From positions 44,741 through 108,740 of the forward strand of contig JBLIIJ010000001.1 in the NCBI GenBank assembly GCA_047635055.1: a DNA stretch of 64,000 nucleotides. Reading direction: 5' to 3'. The position numbers and the translations under genes are program-made. The stretch is from JAVJRN01 sp047635055. GTDB lineage: Bacteria > Bacteroidota > Bacteroidia > Cytophagales > Cyclobacteriaceae. This document shows positions 50,393 through 59,961 of this stretch, piece after piece. The notes under the pieces were generated by a model. That model was given only the letters and a program-made list of their open reading frames with translations. It did no database searches and was not told where the DNA came from. The stretch's first letter is position 1. Every line of letters begins with the position of its first letter.

Positions 50393-50644
50393 ACCTCAAT
50401 GGATAATCCTTCACGCTGAGCTCTTTCTTTAATTGGAGAAAACTCCCCGATGACTCTGCCTCGGGGATAGTTGATTTTGAGAAATCCTCTATTTATTCAT
50501 GGACTTATTACTTGCTTTTGAGTCTTACTTGTGCGCGCAAAACCATCCCACAACATCCGAGTGTTGCTGGGCAAACCTTTATCAACACGATTTATAACGT
50601 ATTGGTTGTATCCTAGCGTAGTTCCGACTTTTTTGGCAAATAGA
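50393..50644 (-). other. Gap after ackA with an unassigned remnant
   Basis: On the minus strand at 50497-50643 a 48-codon frame without a start reads KKVGTTLGYNQYVINRVDKG and WDGFARTSKTQ, with protein-like composition. It begins just past the ackA stop and could be the tail of a deleted gene. I recognise no family. A small CCCCGA/TCGGGG hairpin sits at about 50448-50467. Confidence 0.25.
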
Positions 50645-51850
50645 CTACTGCGTAATCACCATTTCGCTTTGAAGGGCAATTTCTAATTCCTCATTGGTCG
50701 GGATCACCCACACTTCTACTTTGCTGTTTACTGTTTGAATCGAGCGATTCCCATCCGTGTGTGCTGTGTTTCTGCTTTCACTCAATTCGATACCGAGTAT
50801 TCCGAGGTTTTCACAGATCAAACCTCTGAGCTCTGCACTGTTTTCACCGATTCCGGCAGTGAATACAATCGCATCCAAAGTACCCATTTCAGCCGCATAG
50901 GCGCCAATGTATTTTTTGATACGTTGAGTGTACATGTCTATTGCTAAGTAAGCATTGGCATCACCGGCGGCTCTTTTTTCCATTACGTCGCGCATGTCAT
51001 TGCTGCCAGTAATCCCTTTCAATCCACTTTTTTTGTTAAGCATTGTGTCTATTTCGGCAAAAGACATTTTTAGCTTAGTACCCAGAAAAAATGGAATGGA
51101 CGGGTCTATATCTCCCGATCGTGTCCCCATCATGAGACCTGCCAGTGGACTTAGCCCCATACTGGTGTCGAGGCATTTTCCTCCTTTTACAGCGGCCATG
51201 CTACAGCCGTTACCCAAATGAATTGTGATAATCGCGGATTGTTCAGCAGGTTTTTGTATCAACTGTAGCGCCTGCTTGCTGACGTACGCATGAGATGTTC
51301 CGTGCATACCGTAAGCCCGAATTTTATCTTCTTCATAGTATTTATTTGGTAGAGGATATCTGTAGGACTTTGGAGGCATAGTCTGGTGAAACGCTGTATC
51401 AAAGACGGCAACTTGAGCAGCTTTAGGAAAGAATTTTTCTGCTACTTCAATACCTTGAAGATTTGAAGGGTTGTGAAGCGGAGCGAGGGGAATGAGTTCT
51501 TTTACTTTGGCTTTTACATCCTCCGTGATCAGCATTGCTCCGCTATAAGTTTCGCCACCATGCACTACCCGATGACCTACAGCGGCTACTTCGCTGGTAT
51601 CTTTGATGATGTTGTTTGCATTATCAGTAAGTATAGCGACTATTTTCTCCAGACCGGATACATGATCGGGGATAGCAATTTCCTCTTTTGTTTTCAGTTC
51701 TTTTCCATTTTGAAAAACGGAAAAGGAAATGGACGAGGAGGCATCACCCAAACGATCCACAGCACCTTTGGTAAGTACTTGTCTGCCTTTCATTTCGAAT
51801 AATACATATTTGATAGAAGAGCTTCCGGTATTAATGACTAAAATTTTCAT
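50645..51850 (-). CDS. ackA: Acetate kinase
   Basis: The 401-residue protein has all family signatures: VINTGSSSIKYVLF at the start, GHRVVHGGETYSG, GMHGTSHAYVS, IHLGNGCSMAA followed by DTSMGLSPLAGLMMGTRSG and FTAGIGENSAELR. It makes ATP and acetate from acetyl phosphate, or the reverse, in the cytosol. It is 20 bases downstream of pta in one leftward operon, the standard pairing. Confidence 0.97.
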   Translation of the reverse strand: MKILVINTGSSSIKYVLFEMKGRQVLTKGAVDRLGDASSSISFSVFQNGKELKTKEEIAIPDHVSGLEKIVAILTDNANNIIKDTSEVAAVGHRVVHGGETYSGAMLITEDVKAKVKELIPLAPLHNPSNLQGIEVAEKFFPKAAQVAVFDTAFHQTMPPKSYRYPLPNKYYEEDKIRAYGMHGTSHAYVSKQALQLIQKPAEQSAIITIHLGNGCSMAAVKGGKCLDTSMGLSPLAGLMMGTRSGDIDPSIPFFLGTKLKMSFAEIDTMLNKKSGLKGITGSNDMRDVMEKRAAGDANAYLAIDMYTQRIKKYIGAYAAEMGTLDAIVFTAGIGENSAELRGLICENLGILGIELSESRNTAHTDGNRSIQTVNSKVEVWVIPTNEELEIALQSEMVITQ

Positions 51851-51870
51851 AAACGCTTTTGATTTGAAAA

Positions 51871-53976
51871 CTACTTCTGAATTTGGGCTTGGATTGCAGT
51901 GATAACCACAGTATTCACAATATCGGTAACAGTACAGCCCCTGCTTAAGTCATTTACTGGCTTGTTTAATCCCTGAAGTACAGGACCAATAGCAATGGCT
52001 CCTGTTTCTCGCTGCACAGCCTTGTAGGTGTTGTTTCCAGTATTCAGATCAGGAAAAATCAACACGCTTGCCTGACCAGCAACTTCAGATCCTGGTATTT
52101 TTTTCTGTCCAACTTCCATATCAACGGCTGCATCGTATTGTATAGGGCCTTCAATTTTAAGGGTTGTATTTTTAGCTTTTGCGATTTCGGTTGCGGCACG
52201 TACTTTTTCTACTTCTTCCCCTTTTCCAGATGATCCGGAGGAATAAGAGAGCATAGCCACCTTTGGTTCGAGTCCAAAAGCAATAGTCGTTTCTGCTGAG
52301 GAAAGGGCAATTTCTGCAAGTTGCTCAGCTGTAGGATTGGGATTGACGGCACAATCACCGTAGACCAATACCCTGTCTTCCAAACACATGAAGAAAACTG
52401 AAGAGACTACTGAATAACCTGGCTTTGTTTTGATTAATTGTAGCGCTGGACGTATGGTGTGTTGCGTAGTATTTATGGCTCCTGAAACCATGCCGTCGGC
52501 ATCACCTAAGTGTACCATCATCGTTCCAAAATAGGTGGCGTCTCGCAGCAAGTCTTTGGCCATATCAATATTGACACCCTTATGTTTACGGGCTTCATAT
52601 AAAGCAACTACATAATCTGAAAATTTAGGATGATTCACTGGGTCAATGATCTCGATTTTATCCATATCAAGTATCAATCCTAACCTTGAGATGTCCTTAT
52701 GGATTTGTTCTTCATTGCCCAAAATGATAAGGTCCACCAACTCCTTTGAAGTAAGGATTTCCGCTGCTTTCAAGATGCGTTCGTCTTCGCCTTCCGGCAA
52801 CACAATTCGTTTGCGGTCAGACTTGGCTTTTTTGAATAACCGATACTCAAACATTTTGGGCGTCAGTACGCTACTGGGAGACAAAACTTTCATCTTCTCC
52901 ATGAGTTGATTAAAATCGATATTTTTCTCAAAAAGCTGCAATGCCAAAGAAATTTTTCGATGGTTAGTGGGTTTGATATAAGAACGCACATTAGAAACAT
53001 TATGAGCTGTATCGAATGTATTGGTCTCCACGGTAAGTATGGGTACAATATCCGTGAGGCCTTTTAATAGCTTGTGATAGGCTTCTTCCAAATCATAACC
53101 AGCGGTTAAAAGAATGCCACTCAACGATGGATAATTAGATGATTGATGTGCCTGCAAAGTCGTCATGACTATATCTCCCCTGTCACCAGGAGTGATCACT
53201 AGGGAGTTCTCTTTGATACGCTTGAGGTAATTGTGAGGCTGCATTGCAGCTATAGTGTAGTAGTATGCAAGTCGTTCTAATTGATCTTCGCCATACAAAA
53301 CTTTAGCGCCTAGCCCCTCTACAATTTCAGCAATGGTTGGACTGCTTAGTATACGATCTGCAGGTAAGAAATCTACGTTCAGCAAATCCTTTGGCAAGTG
53401 TGCCTTAAGCTCTTTCTCTAGAGGGATTTTAACCGAGTCGGGTACCAGATTGACGATCACCTTGAGTACTTGACATCCCGTACTTATAAAGCTCTCTACA
53501 TTTTGGTAAATGACATAGGCGAGCTCTTCAATACTCGTTACTTCGTCGGCCTTGCCTACAACGACCACCGGACTACCAAGATTTTTGACAATTTCCTGAT
53601 TCAGGCTGTACTCAAATACGGAGCTTTTCCCTTCATAATCTGATCCTTCAATGACAATGAAATCAAACTTTTCTTCCAGCGCCTTATATTTTTCAATAAT
53701 ACCATCTATGATTTCATCATGCTTCCCACGAGCCTCTAGGTCCTGGAGTTGATCCGTGGTATAGCCATATAGCTCCTCATATTTGGCTGTTATATTAAAG
53801 TGATTCGTAAATAGCTCAATATCCTTATCACGGGCTTGTTCAGGTTTGCTTTTGATGATGGGCCTGAATATGCCAACCTTTTGCGTAGACCGCAGCAAGT
53901 GTTCCATAAAACCAAGGGTAATAATTGATTTCCCACAATATGCTTCTGTGGGGTTGATATAAATTGAGTTATTCAT
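51871..53976 (-). CDS. pta: Phosphate acetyltransferase
   Basis: The 701-residue enzyme is the long, three-domain form: an N-terminal P-loop-like domain related to dethiobiotin synthetase (INPTEAYCGKSIITLGF), a central DRTGG domain (about 215-320) and the C-terminal catalytic PTA_PTB domain (about 375-700, with RIVLPEGEDERILKAAEIL, DGMVSGAINTT and SYSSGSSGKG). It interconverts acetyl-CoA and acetyl phosphate. The long form is common in Bacteroidota and proteobacteria. It overlaps no neighbour, and a 900-base gap precedes it. Confidence 0.97.
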   Translation of the reverse strand: MNNSIYINPTEAYCGKSIITLGFMEHLLRSTQKVGIFRPIIKSKPEQARDKDIELFTNHFNITAKYEELYGYTTDQLQDLEARGKHDEIIDGIIEKYKALEEKFDFIVIEGSDYEGKSSVFEYSLNQEIVKNLGSPVVVVGKADEVTSIEELAYVIYQNVESFISTGCQVLKVIVNLVPDSVKIPLEKELKAHLPKDLLNVDFLPADRILSSPTIAEIVEGLGAKVLYGEDQLERLAYYYTIAAMQPHNYLKRIKENSLVITPGDRGDIVMTTLQAHQSSNYPSLSGILLTAGYDLEEAYHKLLKGLTDIVPILTVETNTFDTAHNVSNVRSYIKPTNHRKISLALQLFEKNIDFNQLMEKMKVLSPSSVLTPKMFEYRLFKKAKSDRKRIVLPEGEDERILKAAEILTSKELVDLIILGNEEQIHKDISRLGLILDMDKIEIIDPVNHPKFSDYVVALYEARKHKGVNIDMAKDLLRDATYFGTMMVHLGDADGMVSGAINTTQHTIRPALQLIKTKPGYSVVSSVFFMCLEDRVLVYGDCAVNPNPTAEQLAEIALSSAETTIAFGLEPKVAMLSYSSGSSGKGEEVEKVRAATEIAKAKNTTLKIEGPIQYDAAVDMEVGQKKIPGSEVAGQASVLIFPDLNTGNNTYKAVQRETGAIAIGPVLQGLNKPVNDLSRGCTVTDIVNTVVITAIQAQIQK

Positions 53977-54169
53977 GTCTGTTGTTGAGAGGCCTGGTTA
54001 AAAAACCTAATGATCTAATGCTTAGTTATCGTCCTGATTATAAAACATTAATTTTTCACAAAACTAAAGGAGTGATACAGTAATGAACATAATATAGATC
54101 ATGAAAATATCAGAGTCTTATCATCTAAGTACTTATTAAATCGTTTTTTTGTTTTGAATATTATCTTCT

Positions 54170-54255
54170 GTGTACTATTTCCCGATGCTTGCATCGAATA
54201 AAAAGCAATTATCCGACTTCATACCTTTTTACGGTGCTCCGGTTTTTTTGATTAC
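54170..54255. repeat. Degenerate repeat, copy A
   Basis: It shares an ordered series of blocks with copy B at 56440: CTTGCATC, AGCAAT, ACTTCATAC, CTC-G-GGTTTT and GATTAC, with substitutions and small gaps between. Copy C shares the CGATGCTT start. Confidence 0.5.
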
Positions 54256-54291
54256 CAACTCACAATTTTCATAAAACTAGTTTTCGGAGTG

Positions 54292-54360
54292 CGAGCGCCC
54301 GAGATCGGAACGGCATCCTTTTTTGCCTTTTTAGGCAAAAAAGATATAGTGTAGCGCTCG
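54292..54360. repeat. Nested inverted repeat
   Basis: Outer arms CGAGCGC (54292-54298) and GCGCTCG (54354-54360) enclose a perfect 10-base inner stem, TTTTTTGCCT with AGGCAAAAAA, around a TTTT loop at 54329-54332. The GC-rich outer arms stand out from the AT-rich surroundings. It may be a REP-like palindromic element or a structured RNA. Confidence 0.5.
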
Positions 54361-54879
54361 TGAAGGCGCCCAAATTCTTACCTGTGTTTGCCCTTTCGCC
54401 TTTATGGTTTTGGAGAATTATTGTATAACACTTTATAAGGTTTTGGTGATGAGGAATGATTTTTTTGGAGCTGGTTATGTTGATGTTTTGGAAATGTTGA
54501 TGTAAAAAAGACCCCAACAAGGTGTTTTATGTTGTTGCAGGGTTGGTATTGAGTGAGTAAACCTAATGACAAGCTAGTGGTGAAATGGAAATAGTGCTAA
54601 ATATAGCAAATGGAAAAGTCTTGGAAATATTGGTAAAGGAGAATACTATGGGGATAGATATTTAGTCGATTTAAATCAGGGCGACAGTATACTAGAGAAA
54701 TTTCCTGAATGATAGTGATATCGTTGAGAGGAGTGGTTTAATCTTATTGATCAGTCAAGACCCATGGAAATTATAGGGAGTTGATGTGATTAATCGTCCG
54801 GTTTTTTATCAAATTGCGAGTGAGAACTAATTGATCGTCAAGAAATAGTTGAAAAGCGGGTTGATTTAAAAGCACAAAT

Positions 54880-56139
54880 ATGAATAATACAAAGAGGACA
54901 TACATAATGTCCATGCTCATTATTGGAATGCTATTTTTTACGATTGGGTTTGCGACCTGGGTAAATGGTACCTTAATACCGTATCTAAAAATAGCTTGTG
55001 AGCTCGAAACCGAAGTTCAGTCCTATTTGGTAGCAACGGCATTTTTTATTGCTTATACATTGATGGCTTTGCCTTCCTCTTACGTATTGGGCAAAGTGGG
55101 ATATAAGCGAGGGATGTCAATTTCTCTCGGTATAATGGCCATTGGAGCATTGTTATTTGTGCCTGCTGCTACTGCTAGGAGTTTTGATCTCTTTTTGGTA
55201 GGCTTATTTATCATCGGTACGGGTTTGGCTCTTTTACAAACAGCCGTAAATCCGTATGTTTCAATTATAGGTCCAATAGAAAGTGCTGCTACTCGGATAA
55301 GTATTATGGGTATTGCCAATAAAGTGGCAGGTATTTTGGCAGGTCTTATTTTTGGCTATATCACTTTGAGTGATGTTGATGCCTTAGAGCTATCCTTGGC
55401 GAATATGAGTGTGATGGAAAAGGCAGTCACTTTAGATGAGTTGGCTTCAAGAGTGATCGTCCCGTATTATATTATTTCTCTCGTATTGGTGGTGTTGGCA
55501 GTAGCTATCTGGCTATCAAAACTCCCCGAAATAGCGGAGGTAAAAGAGGAAGCATCTGGGCCAAATAAGAAGGCGGAGCACTCAAGTCTATTTTCTTACA
55601 CACATCTTTTATTAGGCGTGTTGGCGTTATTCTTATACGTGGGTGTTGAGGTAATTGCCGGGGATACGATCATTAGCTATGGAAAGTCGTTAGGAATTCC
55701 ACTTTCAGAAGCGCGATATTTTACTCAGATAACCTTGGCTTGCATGCTTGTAGGTTACGTAATCGGCATTTTCACTATCCCTAAGTATATTTCTCAGTCA
55801 AAGGCTTTGGCAATATGTGCTGCTTTGGGAGTTTTGTTCTCCATAGGAGCATTGGTCACTACAGGTTTCAGTTCGGTGATTTTTATTGCCTTACTAGGTT
55901 TGGCTAATTCGCTCATGTGGCCGGCTATTTTTCCGCTTTCCATATCCAAGCTTGGTAAGTTTACAAAAAATGGCTCTGCATTATTGGTGATGGCCATTTC
56001 GGGTGGAGCTATTTTGCCTTTACTTTATGGCGTACTTGCTGACATGATGAATGGGCAAGACGCTTATATTATCCTTTTGCCGTGCTATATCTACATCTAT
56101 TTCTTTGCGGTGAAAGGGCATAAAATAGGCTTAAGTTGA
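54880..56139 (+). CDS. FucP-type sugar MFS transporter
   Basis: The 419-residue protein has about twelve membrane segments. Motifs of the FucP/glucose-galactose subfamily are present: FTIGFATWVNGTLIPYLK in helix 1, LVATAFFIAYTLMALPSSYV in helix 2, GLALLQTAVNPYVSIIGP in helix 4 and GLANSLMWPAIFPLSISKLG in helix 10. It probably imports a monosaccharide by proton symport across the inner membrane, such as galactose, glucose or fucose released by the loci here. The C-terminus is short and charged. Confidence 0.93.
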   Translation: MNNTKRTYIMSMLIIGMLFFTIGFATWVNGTLIPYLKIACELETEVQSYLVATAFFIAYTLMALPSSYVLGKVGYKRGMSISLGIMAIGALLFVPAATARSFDLFLVGLFIIGTGLALLQTAVNPYVSIIGPIESAATRISIMGIANKVAGILAGLIFGYITLSDVDALELSLANMSVMEKAVTLDELASRVIVPYYIISLVLVVLAVAIWLSKLPEIAEVKEEASGPNKKAEHSSLFSYTHLLLGVLALFLYVGVEVIAGDTIISYGKSLGIPLSEARYFTQITLACMLVGYVIGIFTIPKYISQSKALAICAALGVLFSIGALVTTGFSSVIFIALLGLANSLMWPAIFPLSISKLGKFTKNGSALLVMAISGGAILPLLYGVLADMMNGQDAYIILLPCYIYIYFFAVKGHKIGLS

Positions 56140-56439
56140 AAGATTTATAGGAGGGTATAACAGTCAATTTTTCGTTCATTTAAGGGTAATTTGAGGACAC
56201 ACAATTATTCGGTAATATTATATTAAATCGCTTAGGATTTTGCGCTGAAAATGATAGACAAACACCTATTATTAGAGAGACTTATTGATGTCAAAAAAGG
56301 CTTTTTTGAGAGTTGATATTGGAGTGAAAATTATTAATGTTGGGTTGGTTAGATAAGGTTTGTTGATTAAATAATTAACTTTTTTCATACCCTCCTTACC
56401 GTCAAAAGAATTTGTTTCAAATGCTGTTTCAAATTTCGT

Positions 56440-56526
56440 CTTGTGGGTTTTACGCTATTCTTGCATCAATTAAAGAGCAATGATTCCACTTCATACTTTG
56501 TGAACCTGCTCTGAGGTTTTGATTAC
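56440..56526. repeat. Degenerate repeat, copy B
   Basis: It aligns with copy A over CTTGCATC...AGCAAT...ACTTCATAC...GGTTTTGATTAC and with copy C through the shared TTGTGGGT start and the GATTC-AC block. Confidence 0.5.
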
Positions 56527-56613
56527 TATCAGAGAAGTTTCTGTTGGTACAGAAATAGCTGTATTTCACTAATCAAAGAGTCTTGACTCATATATGAAAT
56601 TCAGAATTGGATA

Positions 56614-56650
56614 AAAAAACCCCTTATTTGATAATAAGAGGGTTTTATTT
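56614..56650. terminator. Bidirectional terminator
   Basis: AAAACCCCTTATT pairs with AATAAGAGGGTTTT (one bulged base) around a TGAT loop, with A-rich and T-rich flanks on either side. It separates the + strand MFS gene from the - strand surface-protein genes. Confidence 0.7.
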
Positions 56651-56669
56651 AAAACGCTGAATCTCACAT

Positions 56670-56755
56670 TGTGGGTCTTATTGTTCGATGCTTACATTGA
56701 ATTAAGAATATTGATTCAACTTTATTCCTCGTAAGCTTACTACGTTGTTCTTAAA
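56670..56755. repeat. Degenerate repeat, copy C
   Basis: It shares TTGTGGGT with copy B and CGATGCTT-CAT-GAAT with copy A. It ends next to the stop codon of the small PIDGG-motif gene. Confidence 0.4.
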
Positions 56756-56929
56756 TTACGATTTTCTATGGTCTCTTAGTTTTTTCAAACCATAGGCGCC
56801 ACCCGCAGCGAGTAATAAAGATATCCCACCATCAATGGGTGTTGCAGGAGGTGCTCCTTGAGCAAATAAAGGCATAGCCATAAGAACAAGCGCAAGCGTG
56901 CTCAGGGAAATTTTGAATGATCTGTTCAT
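56756..56929 (-). CDS. Small secreted protein with PIDGG (PID-CTERM-like) tail
   Basis: This 57-residue protein begins with MNRSFKISLSTLALVLMAMP and a signal cleavage site after LFAQ. After a short proline linker it has PIDGG, a hydrophobic stretch (ISLLLAAGGAYG) and a basic tail (LKKLRDHRKS). This three-part tail matches my memory of the PID-CTERM protein-sorting domain of Bacteroidota, a presumed membrane-sorting signal. The mature body between signal and tail is only a few residues, so the gene encodes little besides the two signals. It follows the lamin-tail-domain gene by 11 bases in the same direction. Confidence 0.8.
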   Translation of the reverse strand: MNRSFKISLSTLALVLMAMPLFAQGAPPATPIDGGISLLLAAGGAYGLKKLRDHRKS

Positions 56930-56940
56930 TATTTTATAGT

Positions 56941-59900
56941 TTATTTTAGGAGGAATTTACGAGACATGTAATGACCTTCCGATTCGATGGTCATAATGAA
57001 TAGGCCTTGTTTTTTGAAATCAACAGACCAATTTTCAGTATTGAGCGTTACATTTCTGAAGTTGGCTAACTGTGAACCGCTTATAGTATAAATGCTAATA
57101 TTGGCGTTATCAATATGCGCTTCTGAGAGGATATTTATTTTCCCTTGAGCACCAAATACAGTGAAGGTACTTTGGTTCTCTAAGCTAAGAATTTCGGCCG
57201 GGCTTAATAATAATTGAAATCGCTTAGAAGTATACAGTGAACCAGCGATAGAAAAGGATACTTCATTGGTCTCACTGAGATTATGAATGATTCCAGTCTC
57301 ATTATCAAGAATAGAGATATTTATACCTTCAGCAATCCCTACGAGTTCATTTAAATGCAATTTGTATTCTCCGGTTTCAGCCAAGTCCATTCCCAACTGC
57401 ACAGAAGTAATTTCAGTATTAAGTCGTGGTAAAGCCTGAATAGCATATTTACTATTTTCTTGCATAGAGTAAAAAGAGATAAACTCATTACCAGAAAATT
57501 TCACGGCATCTAATCCATGGTCGTTTCCTAGTGTAGCATTGTCAATAAATCCAATTAATAGCTCATTATATAGCTCATTACCGGAAATAGATAATCTTAT
57601 CAATTGGTTTTCCTCTTTTCGGTAATGATTGGCATCTTCGTTTGCACCAGCAGTGGTTACCTGCATATCAATACTAAATTCGGCAGTTCCGGCAGTCGTA
57701 GCTTTTACAAAGAAGCCTTGAGCAGACGTAATAAAGCCATTATTTGCAGGACTACTTCCCGTTTGGCCAGTCCCTGCGATATTGGCGACTGTACTTACAG
57801 CACCGACGTTATTGACGGTTACATAATCTCCACCTCTAACGTTACCTTCATTCGTGCCACCATCGTCCCATAAGTATATTGAGCCATCGGTATTTGCTGA
57901 ATTAGCTGTTTGGAAAGCGCTCATCGATATAGCTGCTGCATAGGGATTAGCGACAAGGTTAAAACCATCTCCATCGAGGCTTACTGGTGTAGATACTGCA
58001 ACGCTTACTGGCGATCCTGAAAAAGAAACAGTCGGTGATGCCGCATCATATCCTACGAAAAAACCAACTCCCGCATCCATTGTACCAGTAGGAACAGTAT
58101 ATGTTGAGCTGCTTTCGTTATAACTATATAAGTAATCTGCGGAGATACTTGAGAGAGTTACACCTCCAACCGGCGCTCCAAGAATACTATAACCTGCACT
58201 TCCCGTTGTATTTCTGAGCACAGTTAATGAGCCAGAGCCACTTGATCCACCAAGGATTGCAAGGGAGGCTCCTGATGCGACTTGCGCTGAGCCATCGAGT
58301 ATAAATTCATTATTAATAGTGGCAGTGCCCGAGGTAGTATTGATGGAAGTACCAGTTCCTATTTTTAATGAAGCAACTTGTGTATCTGCTCCAATTATTG
58401 GATTAGAACCTCCAGATAATACAACCGCACTCACTCCTGTAGTTGGAATTCCGTTAGACCAATTACCATCACTTGCCCAATCGGTACTTGTAGAAGCTGT
58501 CCAAACTGTAATGTCAGCATTAGCAGCGCCAGGTGTTCCGTTTTCTGTTCCAGACCCAATCCAATAAGTCATATCACCATTGTCAGCCGTGAGATCAAAT
58601 AGTGAAAGCGAAGGCCCATCGCCATTGGCAGCCTCATTGATGGATGGATTATAAGTGACTTCATCTACCACTGATCCTGAAGCATTTTTTAGCACAATAG
58701 ACTCTCCGGAATTATTTAGATTTCCTGAAGTCCATTCGAAGACTTGACCACCAGTTGAAGGATAAGTAGCGGCAACAATCGCAACTAAAATATATTCGCC
58801 CTCCGCAATTTGATTACCTGTGGTGAACGATCCCTCCATAGCACTAGAAAGGGTATATCCCTCTAAGTTTATGGTTGTACTTCCTGCATTGTATATTTCG
58901 ATATACTCATAATCATTGTCACTTCCCAAGGTAGAGATGGCGTTATAATTAATCTCTGTAATCATTAAAGGTGCTGTGTCATCATCAGTAATAGTAATGG
59001 TATGCACCGTAGGAGAAATAGAGATACCTGTAGAGGTGCTTTCAGTCAAAGTAATCTCAATAGTTTCAGTTGCGTCATCCGCGTCATCATTGATGTCAAG
59101 CAAAATGTTCATTGATCCATTGGCACTAAAAGAAAGTGAGCTGGTTTTAAGCGAATAGTCAGCAGTAGCAGCCGAGCCTCCAGTGACAGCTACGGTTAGA
59201 TCAACTTGTGAGCCACTATAGTTTAATAAGCTTACTGGTATGGAAATTTCGAACGAAGCATTGGTCTCTGCAACTGTGCTCGTAGCTTCATCGAAACCTA
59301 CGATTTGAGCTCCAGCAAGTGAAAAAACGGTTTCGTTGAATGGGAGTACGTCTTCTCCATTGCTGGTTTCTGTTGTCCAGTTTGCAGGATCTGCAATCAA
59401 TGGCAGATACTCGGCATATGTGGAGGCTGTATTTCTACTACCGGAATAATACCCTCCATCAGGACTACCAGAAGTGAAAAATTCCACGAATGTGGAACCA
59501 GCCACAAGGCCTGTCCCCGATAAGTCACCCTCTTTTGATGCGGCACTTTGAATCCCAGCTATAAAAACAATAGGGGAGTTTTCATCTACTCTTGTATAAG
59601 CAAACAAGGCATCTCCAGAGGTAGAAAAATTCATTTCTCCGGAAATGTTGCTAAACGTACCAATAGAAACTATAGAGGCATCCCTTACATCTGTAAAAGC
59701 AACGATCGTTCCAGCGCTAATAATTGCGGTACCTGTGTTCCATTGATTAGTTCCTTCACCTGTTGTAAGACCTCCGGCTCCATCAGATTCATTATCAGAA
59801 AAATAAATAATAGTATTGGCTGGTATGTCGGCCAAAGTCACAATGGCAAAATCATCTCTTCCGTCGACATTGAAACCCACAAATGAGATATCACCGGTCG

Positions 59901-59961
59901 TTTGTCCAAATCCCACCAATGCGCCAAGCGAAAGCATCAGTGCTAAGTAAATTTTCTTCAT
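56941..59961 (-). CDS. Secreted lamin-tail-domain surface protein, T9SS type
   Basis: The ATG at 59961 starts the signal peptide (IYLALMLSLGALVGFGQ), giving 1006 residues; the frame is open to an ATG at 60006. An N-terminal domain (about 20-215, ISFVGFNVDGRDDFAIVTLAD) is followed by a Calx-beta-like domain (about 220-325), a lamin-tail domain (about 330-475, MITEINYNAISTLGSDNDYE) and a region with SILGAPVGG and FNLVANPYAAAI segments seen in large Bacteroidota surface proteins. The C-terminus (INILSEAHIDNANISIYT, ending SRKFLLK) resembles a T9SS sorting domain. Lamin-tail proteins are often adhesin-like or nuclease-associated; no catalytic motif is visible. Confidence 0.85.
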   Translation of the reverse strand: MKKIYLALMLSLGALVGFGQTTGDISFVGFNVDGRDDFAIVTLADIPANTIIYFSDNESDGAGGLTTGEGTNQWNTGTAIISAGTIVAFTDVRDASIVSIGTFSNISGEMNFSTSGDALFAYTRVDENSPIVFIAGIQSAASKEGDLSGTGLVAGSTFVEFFTSGSPDGGYYSGSRNTASTYAEYLPLIADPANWTTETSNGEDVLPFNETVFSLAGAQIVGFDEATSTVAETNASFEISIPVSLLNYSGSQVDLTVAVTGGSAATADYSLKTSSLSFSANGSMNILLDINDDADDATETIEITLTESTSTGISISPTVHTITITDDDTAPLMITEINYNAISTLGSDNDYEYIEIYNAGSTTINLEGYTLSSAMEGSFTTGNQIAEGEYILVAIVAATYPSTGGQVFEWTSGNLNNSGESIVLKNASGSVVDEVTYNPSINEAANGDGPSLSLFDLTADNGDMTYWIGSGTENGTPGAANADITVWTASTSTDWASDGNWSNGIPTTGVSAVVLSGGSNPIIGADTQVASLKIGTGTSINTTSGTATINNEFILDGSAQVASGASLAILGGSSGSGSLTVLRNTTGSAGYSILGAPVGGVTLSSISADYLYSYNESSSTYTVPTGTMDAGVGFFVGYDAASPTVSFSGSPVSVAVSTPVSLDGDGFNLVANPYAAAISMSAFQTANSANTDGSIYLWDDGGTNEGNVRGGDYVTVNNVGAVSTVANIAGTGQTGSSPANNGFITSAQGFFVKATTAGTAEFSIDMQVTTAGANEDANHYRKEENQLIRLSISGNELYNELLIGFIDNATLGNDHGLDAVKFSGNEFISFYSMQENSKYAIQALPRLNTEITSVQLGMDLAETGEYKLHLNELVGIAEGINISILDNETGIIHNLSETNEVSFSIAGSLYTSKRFQLLLSPAEILSLENQSTFTVFGAQGKINILSEAHIDNANISIYTISGSQLANFRNVTLNTENWSVDFKKQGLFIMTIESEGHYMSRKFLLK

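Larger units (their letters stand above)
53977..54879. other. 900-base gap between divergent pta and MFS genes
   Basis: No gene is supported. The stretch holds repeat copy A and the nested hairpin (both listed separately); an 83-codon minus-strand frame at 54269-54520 spans the hairpin and has no domain. Promoters for both neighbours presumably lie here, but I saw no clear motif. Confidence 0.5.
56140..56755. other. 600-base gap after the MFS gene
   Basis: No gene is seen. The gap contains repeat copies B and C and a terminator, each listed separately; the rest is AT-rich. Confidence 0.5.

Noticed and set aside
54269..54520. 83-codon minus-strand frame over the nested hairpin
   Set aside because: It reads through both arms of a palindrome and has no conserved feature; a structural DNA or RNA element explains the sequence better.
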